Shown here piece by piece: positions 58,007 through 64,000 of a DNA stretch of 64,000 nucleotides. This DNA comes from Photorhabdus khanii NC19. Its GTDB lineage: Bacteria > Pseudomonadota > Gammaproteobacteria > Enterobacterales > Enterobacteriaceae. Below the pieces are notes generated by a model. That model was given only the letters and a program-made list of their open reading frames with translations, was not told the DNA's origin and made no database searches. The position numbers and the translations under genes are program-made. Position 1 is the stretch's first letter. Every line of letters begins with the position of its first letter. Where the stretch lies: positions 1 through 64,000 of the forward strand of contig NZ_AYSJ01000008.1 in assembly GCF_000517265.1 (NCBI RefSeq), written 5' to 3'.

Positions 58007-59740
58007 TTAAATTCCCCGCCAAGCTTGCAACTGAAACTCATACCCGCAATCCTGGCAACGAATTTTCGGATTATCCGGGCAGACGACGATAAATCCCACG
58101 GCATCCACCTTCGAAGACTGACAGCGAAGACAGTGAACCCCTTGTCTTCCCAGGGTAAACCCCGCCATATACCGTGGGTATGGCGTAACAGGCTGATCCC
58201 CTAATTCATCAAACAGCGGTTGCAGCCGTTTACGGTAGTAATTGAATACCTCTATCTTTCTGAGCTTCCCGATCGCCGAAGCAGGCGTAGGCCGCCACTG
58301 TACCCACAATAAAACCAGCGTGGCATACAACCGATAATAATATCGTCTTTGCAAATTATAAAACAATGAGCCCACGCTGGCAGCGAACGTCTTATCACAG
58401 AACCGGCAGTAATATTCATCCCGATGAGAAGTTGTCACCTGCCGATTCCCGCACCGGGGACATTCATACACCGCCCCCAAAGTCGGATTTTGTTCATCCA
58501 GACGATCAGCTAATGCCCGAAGTACCGGTTCTCTTTGCCATACATGTCTTAAATGCTGGTATTGCGCTTGCGTGGTATGCGCAAACAAGTGCCGGAACCA
58601 GTCCGGTTCCGGCACCTGGTCATTCGGTGTTTTCTCAGCAAACGGATCAACCCCCTTAGGTATATCCGGATACATCACAAACTGATGCTGGCACGCGTCA
58701 CAGTGAACCATGGGGTTACCCGCTGGCATCTCCTCAACGTAATTCAGCCACGATGATTGACACGCCGGGCAGCTTATTCCCTGTTGACCCGGCGAAAATC
58801 CCAGCAGATAACGGGGATACGGCGTCACCGGACGGCCACTCGTCAACGCCAGAACCGGCGCCAATCGCTGGCGATAACGTTCCCACGTAGATTTTTTATG
58901 ACAGTGACTTATTCGTATGGCGTTTTCAATACACCAACAGCCCCACAACGTGACCAGGACCGCATATAAACGGACATGCAGGTGATGATCAATCAAATGG
59001 AATGGCGTATCGAAATAGTCAGCATGGTCACATTGGCAGGAATGACAATAGTACGCCTGATGTGTATGTTTCGTCGGTTTTACGGCCTGTTTTTCCTGGC
59101 TGCCTCTGAGATGATACTTATCAAGTTCCGCGACCAGTTCACGCAATACCGGCTCACGTTGCCAGATTTGACACACCAGGGCATATTCCTCTACATCCAG
59201 GTGAGAAAAAGCTTGCGGATACCAATCAGGCAGCGACAAAGCGTCAACAAGGCTGTTTTCCATCCCATCAAAGCGCAGCGACACGGCATAACGGGCCACT
59301 GCCATGGATTCACTGCGGTCACTGAATTCATCCTGTACCGGCACCCACTCCTGTCGGTAACGCACCGGGCGGTCAGCCTGTTCATCGGGTTTAAGGCAAT
59401 TCCCCCCATTGGCATACATGTGCGGCAAGGCCAGCAAGACGGTAACCTGTTGCGTCTCTGCCGACAGCACCGTCGCCAGTTCCAGCACCGGGGGTAAGCG
59501 ATCCGCCTGATCGGTATCAATCAGCGATCCGTCAGCAAAGCGCACACACAGGTGATCGGCTTTCAACTGCCCCAACGCCAGCATCGCTTTGTCAAACACA
59601 GCGGTCAGCACGCCCCAGGGATGCAGTCCCCCAAGTCGGGCAACGCATTCATGGGTATACGCCTCCCAGCGGGCCTGTTGCTGAAATTGTTGGGGCGACA
59701 GGATAGTCCCCGTCACCCATAACGGACGATCAATTTTCAT
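58007..59740 (-). CDS. TssK N-terminus fused to tandem DUF746 zinc domains
   Basis: The protein has 577 residues from the ATG at 59740, five bases after the tssC stop. Residues 1 to about 165 are the TssK (baseplate) N-terminus: MKIDRPLWVTGTILSPQQFQ, GLHPWGVLTAVFDKAMLALG, VTVLLALPHMYANGGNCLKP. Near residue 170 (SLRFDGMENSLVDAL) it turns into a DUF746-like protein with two similar halves, each with WQREPVLR(E/A)L, a CxxC zinc site (CHSCQCD; CPRCGNR), RLYA(V/T)LVxLW, RxRLxPxxxxxxxxPVTPYP and a CPACQSS/CLRCQSS pair. TssK is normally about 445 residues and trimeric. The fusion is open throughout. It is either a new chimera or a scar that happens to stay in frame. Confidence 0.75.
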   Translation of the reverse strand: MKIDRPLWVTGTILSPQQFQQQARWEAYTHECVARLGGLHPWGVLTAVFDKAMLALGQLKADHLCVRFADGSLIDTDQADRLPPVLELATVLSAETQQVTVLLALPHMYANGGNCLKPDEQADRPVRYRQEWVPVQDEFSDRSESMAVARYAVSLRFDGMENSLVDALSLPDWYPQAFSHLDVEEYALVCQIWQREPVLRELVAELDKYHLRGSQEKQAVKPTKHTHQAYYCHSCQCDHADYFDTPFHLIDHHLHVRLYAVLVTLWGCWCIENAIRISHCHKKSTWERYRQRLAPVLALTSGRPVTPYPRYLLGFSPGQQGISCPACQSSWLNYVEEMPAGNPMVHCDACQHQFVMYPDIPKGVDPFAEKTPNDQVPEPDWFRHLFAHTTQAQYQHLRHVWQREPVLRALADRLDEQNPTLGAVYECPRCGNRQVTTSHRDEYYCRFCDKTFAASVGSLFYNLQRRYYYRLYATLVLLWVQWRPTPASAIGKLRKIEVFNYYRKRLQPLFDELGDQPVTPYPRYMAGFTLGRQGVHCLRCQSSKVDAVGFIVVCPDNPKIRCQDCGYEFQLQAWRGI

Positions 59741-59744
59741 GTTG

Positions 59745-61277
59745 TTACCCCTTGGCTTTCGGCATCTGGGAAACCAGGGACAGATTGACGTCCAGTCCTT
59801 CCACCTGAAAATGGGGCACTGCGTACAACCGGACCCGGAAGAAACCGGGGTTGTCGTCAATATCTTCAACAATGACGCGCGCTTCGCGCAACGGGTAAGA
59901 GGCCTGTAAATCGTCAGAAGGATCGGTCATTTCGGTCACCAAGGTGTTGATCCAGTTGTTCAACTCAATTTCGAGCAGACGCCTGTCCTTGGTGGTGCCG
60001 ATGTTCTCCCGCTGGATTAACTTCAAATAGTGGGAAATCCGTGACAGCAGAAAAATATAGGGCAGACGCGCATTGATACGGCTGTTGGCTGTGGCTTCAT
60101 GCGTGTCGTACAACGCCGGTTTTTGCGCAGAGTTGGCTGAAAAGAAGCAGGCGTAATCGCGGTTTTTGTAGTACGAGAGCGGCATAAAACCCAGATTGGC
60201 AAATTCAAATTCGCGGGTTTCTGGGATCATCACTTCTGACGGAATTTTGACCTGATTACCGGTCCCCAGATCGTAGAGATGGATCGGTAAATCCGTGACC
60301 GCGCCTCCCGCCTTCGGCCCGCGGATCTGCACACACCAGCCATTGCTGACAAAGCTTCTGACCAGGTTGGCGGCAAACGCAAACGCGGCATTGGCCCACA
60401 AATATTTATCGTGATCCGGCCCGCTGACCTCTTCGACATAGTTAAACGTGCGTACCGGTACGGTATCCGGGCCATAGGGCAGACGCCCCAACACACGCGG
60501 CATCGTCAGGCCGATATAGCGGGCATCGTCGCTGTCGCGGAACGCTTGCCACTTGATGTATTCAGCGCGGTCAAAGTAGCTGCCGATGTCTTTAATCGCC
60601 GCCACTTCTTCCATGGTTTTTTTACCAAAAAAGGCTGGTCCAACAGCGCCAATGAAAGGCATATGCGCCGCGGCTGATACTTTGGCGATATTACGCAACA
60701 AGGCAATATCCTGCGAGCCGGCATCAAATTCGTAATTGGCAACCACCGAGCCGATAGGTTCCCCACCCGGCGTATCGTATTCCTGAATGTAAGTGTGGTG
60801 ATAGAAACCACTTTGGATAATTTCCGGCGCGTCATCAAAATCCTGCCGTAAATCTTCCTTGGTCACATCCAGGACTTCGATTCTGACGTTTTGACGAAAA
60901 TCCGTCCGGTCAACCAAAAATTTCAGGCCACGCCAGGCAGATTCGATTCGCTGGAATTCTGGATGATGCATCACCACATCCAACTGACGGCTGATTTGGC
61001 TGTCCAACTCACCGATATGGTGGTCCAACAAGGTTTTGTCCAGCCGCTCGACTTTTTGTGCTGAGGCTTTCAGCAGATTGAGAAAAACACGGACGGCGGC
61101 GGTCACCCGCTCATCCGCCGTGACATCAGCCAGCGCGTCACTATGTTGAAAGAATTCAATGTCGCTCAGCTGTTCGACTGGCTGTAAATGGATTTTCTCA
61201 AACAATGATTGATAGACACTACCCTCAGCGTAGGTCGTGGTGACCGCAGCAGCAGCGGCTTGTTCTTGCACAGTCAT
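59745..61277 (-). CDS. tssC: TssC, type VI secretion contractile sheath large subunit
   Basis: The protein has 510 residues, the usual TssC/VipB size. Characteristic segments are HPEFQRIESAWRGLKFLVDR, FGVLIG-like PGGEPIGSVVANYEFDAGSQ, the FFGKKTMEEVAAIKD region, DLGTGNQVKIPSEVMIPETR and the C-terminal VDDNPGxF-like DIDDNPGFFRVRLYAVPHFQ. It forms the sheath with TssB. It starts 30 bases after tssB in the same direction and precedes the TssK fusion. No other sheath or membrane T6SS genes are in the window. Confidence 0.93.
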   Translation of the reverse strand: MTVQEQAAAAAVTTTYAEGSVYQSLFEKIHLQPVEQLSDIEFFQHSDALADVTADERVTAAVRVFLNLLKASAQKVERLDKTLLDHHIGELDSQISRQLDVVMHHPEFQRIESAWRGLKFLVDRTDFRQNVRIEVLDVTKEDLRQDFDDAPEIIQSGFYHHTYIQEYDTPGGEPIGSVVANYEFDAGSQDIALLRNIAKVSAAAHMPFIGAVGPAFFGKKTMEEVAAIKDIGSYFDRAEYIKWQAFRDSDDARYIGLTMPRVLGRLPYGPDTVPVRTFNYVEEVSGPDHDKYLWANAAFAFAANLVRSFVSNGWCVQIRGPKAGGAVTDLPIHLYDLGTGNQVKIPSEVMIPETREFEFANLGFMPLSYYKNRDYACFFSANSAQKPALYDTHEATANSRINARLPYIFLLSRISHYLKLIQRENIGTTKDRRLLEIELNNWINTLVTEMTDPSDDLQASYPLREARVIVEDIDDNPGFFRVRLYAVPHFQVEGLDVNLSLVSQMPKAKG

Positions 61278-61307
61278 TCATTTCTCCTGACTTAAATACC
61301 GTTATCA

Positions 61308-61805
61308 TCAGATAGCTCTTGGCGCTAATGCAGCCAGTTCAGCACACAGTTCATCACTGAGGGCCTCGTCTTTGAGAATGCGCTCAAATTCACGGCGAAA
61401 CGTGCTGTTGTCCAATAAATTGGATTTCAAATCACGCAGTAAATTACGCATCGAAAGCAGAGCCCGCAGTTGGGGAATTTGGCGGGCCACGTGCTCAGGA
61501 TCGAAATCCTTTATTTGCTGGAAAGTGAGGGCGATATTTTCTTCGCTGCCATTTTCAGCCAGGGTATTTTGAACCGTCAGATTAAGTGCGGGGCTGAATT
61601 CAGCTATCACGCTGTCAAAATTGTTTTTGTTAATAGAAACTTTTTCTCTTTCCGAGAGTGGGCGCTGTTCCTGCCCATTACTGTAATCTCCCATCACCAA
61701 TAATTTCAGCGGCAACTCAACTTTTTTTTGCGCACCGCCAGTGTGCAAATCTAATTTGATATTAATACGCGCCTTAGGGATTTCGTTTTGAAAACTCTGG
61801 GCCAT
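61308..61805 (-). CDS. tssB: TssB, type VI secretion contractile sheath small subunit
   Basis: The protein has 165 residues from the ATG at 61805 (GAGGAG upstream). It has the TssB/VipA pattern: MAQSFQNEIPKARINIKLDL, VELPLKLLVMGDYSNGQEQR, REKVSINKNNFDSVIAEFSP, and FDPEHVARQIPQLRALLSMR. It heads the operon tssB-tssC-tssK' and forms cogwheel sheath subunits with TssC. Confidence 0.93.
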   Translation of the reverse strand: MAQSFQNEIPKARINIKLDLHTGGAQKKVELPLKLLVMGDYSNGQEQRPLSEREKVSINKNNFDSVIAEFSPALNLTVQNTLAENGSEENIALTFQQIKDFDPEHVARQIPQLRALLSMRNLLRDLKSNLLDNSTFRREFERILKDEALSDELCAELAALAPRAI

Positions 61806-62587
61806 AATCGGCTCCTCTGCAATAAAAAACAACGCCAGGCATGAGGGGCATGCCCTCTAAATTTCAGGAACAAAAAACGGATTCAGATATTTCAGAGCAG
61901 GCCATTAACCGGGCAGTAAATAAGAGAACACCGACAAGATCCGCCGCGATAAATAAACATATTCACCGGGCAGATCATTTCCTAACCAGGGCGATTTTCT
62001 AAACAGTTTTATCTAAAATCAAGACATTTTTTATCCTATGGCACTTTTTGCACAAGATAAATCAGTCATAAAAACCGATCTGTAACATAAAAAACATACA
62101 ATATATAAACCAAACCTAAACGGCGTTGTATTTTTTTCAAAAATAAGATTGCATTTATTTTAACAAAGTGATAGCAAATTATCTATTTGGTTATCATTAG
62201 GGTCATTCAGCACAATATAGAACTGTTATATTTTTTAAATTTATACTATGTTTTCAATTCACTAAATAATCAATACATCGTGCCTGATGGGATGGGTGAA
62301 AAAGAGAATGGTTATCAATCATATTATGCGAATGAGAATACATTTAATTAAGCCGCGTCATATCGATTATATTATGGGATAACTCGTTTATTCATTTTCG
62401 CTTTTATAGAACAGATAAGTATGGAGATGAAAAAGTCCTATCCTGTGAAGTAAAACCAAAATACTTTTTTGCTATTTTTGATGATGGATACGAGGATTTA
62501 TTTTCGGGTACACAATCATAATAACGCTCATTTGAACAAGTCACGGGTAAACGAAATATTGTTATGTGGCGTATTACCAACTCAGTT
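61806..62587. other. Long gene-free, AT-rich stretch before tssB
   Basis: About 780 bases with no credible gene on either strand. The part nearest 61806 must hold the tssB promoter. Several long A/T runs occur (62040-62200), a typical H-NS binding landscape. The right end is bounded by the MITE at 62588. Confidence 0.5.
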
Positions 62588-62777
62588 GAGAGCATAAAAA
62601 CTGCGGGGCAATCATTTAAATGCTCTCCTCGGACGGCCGTTCTGAATGGCGAGCTAAAGTCACAATTTGAGCGTTGGTATCCCGGCACCAGAATTAATGA
62701 GCTAGCCGGAGTACAGTTGATGGCTCTACAGCGGCATAAACGCCTATGTAGTGTGCCCCACACAATTTCATGCTCTC
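62588..62777. mobile_element. MITE-like element 2 (190 bp)
   Basis: It starts GAGAGCATAAAAACTGCGGG then GCA and ends TGTGCCCCACACAATTTC then ATGCTCTC. The ends match those of element 1 at 35524-35696. The inside is different in sequence. Its right end touches the stop codon of the small gene 62781-62999. Confidence 0.65.
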
Positions 62778-62780
62778 GAT

Positions 62781-62999
62781 TTAGACTTCCAGATCTGATA
62801 CTATCGTTTTAGCGTACACTTTTTCAGTTCTGAAATGCACCAGCCTTAAAATTTGATTTATTAGAGGATATAAATCGTCATCTTTAGAAATTAAAGATGC
62901 TAAAATGTAGCATGCTCGCCCGATGTCTCTTGCTTCAATAATAAGATCTAGAAGATCTAGAAGATCTATTTTAATAGTGTTATCATGTTTAGTTGCCAT
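62781..62999 (-). CDS. Small hypothetical protein with a short codon repeat
   Basis: The protein has 72 residues from the ATG at 62999. It reads MATKHDNTIKIDLLDLLDLI then IEARDIGRACYILASLIS. The DLLDLLDL part is encoded by the threefold GATCTAGAA-type DNA repeat at 62942-62966. It is helical and acidic. No family is known. The stop lies at the very edge of the MITE, so the true C-terminus may have been longer. Confidence 0.5.
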   Translation of the reverse strand: MATKHDNTIKIDLLDLLDLIIEARDIGRACYILASLISKDDDLYPLINQILRLVHFRTEKVYAKTIVSDLEV

Positions 63000-63032
63000 A
63001 ATAAGCATCCACGTTACGAGTTTGGTTTATGT

Positions 63033-63078
63033 GGTAGATAGGGGCATATGGTCAGACATATGCCCCTATCGTATATCT
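63033..63078. terminator. Long hairpin, probable terminator
   Basis: GTAGATAGGGGCATATG and CATATGCCCCTATC..TATCTAC flank the loop GTCAGA, giving a 14-bp perfect inner stem and an outer extension. It lies between two leftward genes, after the stop of 63094-63540. Confidence 0.65.
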
Positions 63079-63093
63079 ACAACCTACTTCTCA

Positions 63094-63540
63094 TTATGAA
63101 TCATTAAGTTGATTGGCATAAATTTTTGCTAAAACTGCGGATAGTCTAAGCCCATCAATTAGCTTATTATCATTTGAATGATTTTCATATATTTTTATTT
63201 CTTCAAGTATATTTAATGCAAAATTATTAACAGCGTTAGATTGTATTTTATTATATATAAAACGTGTATCAATGTCGCTTAGAATATAATCTTTTTTATT
63301 TGATTTTGTTGTTTTCTGAATGATAATGCCCCAGCATATATTTTCAACTCCACTATCCCAACCATCGTCTCTAGAGCAATCTCTATATAAATCTATTTCT
63401 TTATTCGTTACTAAAATTGCTTCTTCACTAAATTTATATCTATTAAATCCAATTTCTGGGCTATATGAAAAATAACCGGCACCGGTGGCAAGACTTAACG
63501 CAATTATTTTTTTTAAATTATGATCATTTCTGTCAGTCAT
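63094..63540 (-). CDS. Hypothetical protein
   Basis: The protein has 148 residues. The N-terminus has a hydrophobic stretch (KKIIALSLATGAGYFSYSP), possibly a weak signal or membrane helix. The rest is polar with two cysteines (YRDCSRDD, ENICWGII). No family recognised. AGGTAA precedes the ATG. Low-GC composition and lack of relatives hint at a strain-specific gene, perhaps an immunity or effector protein of the nearby T6SS locus, but that is only a guess from position. Confidence 0.6.
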   Translation of the reverse strand: MTDRNDHNLKKIIALSLATGAGYFSYSPEIGFNRYKFSEEAILVTNKEIDLYRDCSRDDGWDSGVENICWGIIIQKTTKSNKKDYILSDIDTRFIYNKIQSNAVNNFALNILEEIKIYENHSNDNKLIDGLRLSAVLAKIYANQLNDS

Positions 63541-63649
63541 TTAAATTACCTATTTGTTTATTAAAAACATGTACAAGTATGGGAATGAAAGATTATTTTT
63601 AGATCGGACAGAGGATAAATTTGAATTGGTACATGATTGAAAACTCCAT

Positions 63650-63880
63650 TCAGTTCTGTGATTTTCTTACCACCTTAAGTTCTCACGCTCAAGGTGGCAA
63701 CCCAAACGGGGGTGAGAAACCGGCCTGAATGGTACCGGCCAGCCCAAAGGCTGCCCCGCCTGAGTCACCATAACTCTGATGTTGTCAGGCTGCGCAAAAA
63801 AAAACACGCGTTGGCGTGTGGTGTAGTTTGCGCCATTCAGGATAGTCGGATTCTCACGTCCGGTTACAGATTTTGCTGCA
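63650..63880 (+). other. Structured GC-rich stretch, possible group II intron remnant
   Basis: Unlike its AT-rich surroundings, this part is GC-rich with several hairpins: ACCGGCC..GGCCGG type near 63725, CTGAGT..., ACACGCG-TTGGCG-TGTGGT, and TCGGATTCTCACGTCCGG near 63848. The last one resembles the group II domain V at 41772 (shared TCACGTCCGGTT). I cannot find an RT frame. It may be a scrap of an intron. Confidence 0.3.
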
Positions 63881-64000
63881 ACAGAAGTACCCTACATTGA
63901 ACGATGATTATCGTCAATAAAAAATTTAATTTCGAGAATGGGTAGTTATTTTTGCTCTTGCCTTAGATATGTTATATATCTAATTTTTCAGGTAGTGTCC

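Noticed and set aside
58976-59497. 173-codon rightward frame
   Set aside because: It is antisense to the TssK-DUF746 gene and has no start signal or family match.
62942-62966. Microsatellite-like GATCTAGAA repeat as a phase-variation switch
   Set aside because: The unit is nine bases, so changes in copy number keep the reading frame. It would vary length, not switch the gene off.

Overview
The window looks like DNA from an entomopathogenic Morganellaceae bacterium of the Xenorhabdus/Photorhabdus type. The main evidence is a cluster of five LuxR-type regulators with a PAS4 sensor domain, a family strongly expanded in those genera, together with a type VI secretion fragment, DUF746 and pRiA4b-type sequences and many broken mobile elements. 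The species cannot be fixed from the sequence alone.

Region 1 (1-2250) is a graveyard of mobile DNA: an IS5-type transposase fragment, an IS1182-type transposase remnant, and a frameshifted remnant of a TraG-type gene from an integrative conjugative element. Region 2 (about 2270-35430) is a contiguous block of a large conjugative plasmid or a plasmid integrated in the chromosome. It has an iteron origin (at least 14 iterons plus two outliers) with a RepA-type initiator, an actin-like ParM segregation ATPase, an H-NS-like protein, a candidate oriT beside a MobI-like gene, the transfer genes traF-traH-traG, a lytic transglycosylase, a FlhC-like activator with a partner made of two FlhD-like units, a UvrD-like helicase, KfrA, a plasmid Tus with paired Ter-like sites, and an exonuclease/tyrosine recombinase/phosphatase operon. 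Most genes read leftwards in tightly packed, often stop-start overlapping operons. Two DNA motifs tie the block together: a 16-bp palindrome (CTTTCACATGTGAAAG and near variants, 8 copies), and a 29-bp promoter with an embedded inverted repeat (6 copies). The rest of the usual transfer machinery (relaxase, coupling protein, most of the mating-pair genes) is not in the window.

Region 3 (35.4-44.5 kb) is accessory and heavily rearranged. It holds a MITE, a resolvase fragment, a dead IS200-type element, a two-gene locus for a PUD1_2-like protein and a papain-like protein, a broken ParDE-type toxin-antitoxin pair, a GNAT toxin cut by a 959-bp mini-element with Tn3-type ends carrying its own toxin-antitoxin pair, a 3' group II intron fragment, a small Cys/Gly/Ser-rich peptide resembling a modified-peptide precursor with a second copy cut by a Tn3-family transposon, and that truncated transposon.

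Region 4 (44.5-50.1 kb) is an intact abgR-abgABT locus for p-aminobenzoyl-glutamate uptake and cleavage. Region 5 (50.3-56.6 kb) holds the PAS4-LuxR cluster, a regulator made of two tandem HTH units, and a FimB-like recombinase. Region 6 (56.9-61.8 kb) has a probable decayed type IV-like CRISPR-Cas locus (zinc-finger Csf1-like gene, C-terminal Csf2/Cas7-like piece, two degenerate repeats 60 bp apart) beside a partial type VI secretion operon, tssB-tssC, ending in an unusual in-frame fusion of the TssK N-terminus to a tandem DUF746 zinc protein. The last 2 kb holds a second MITE and two small unknown genes.
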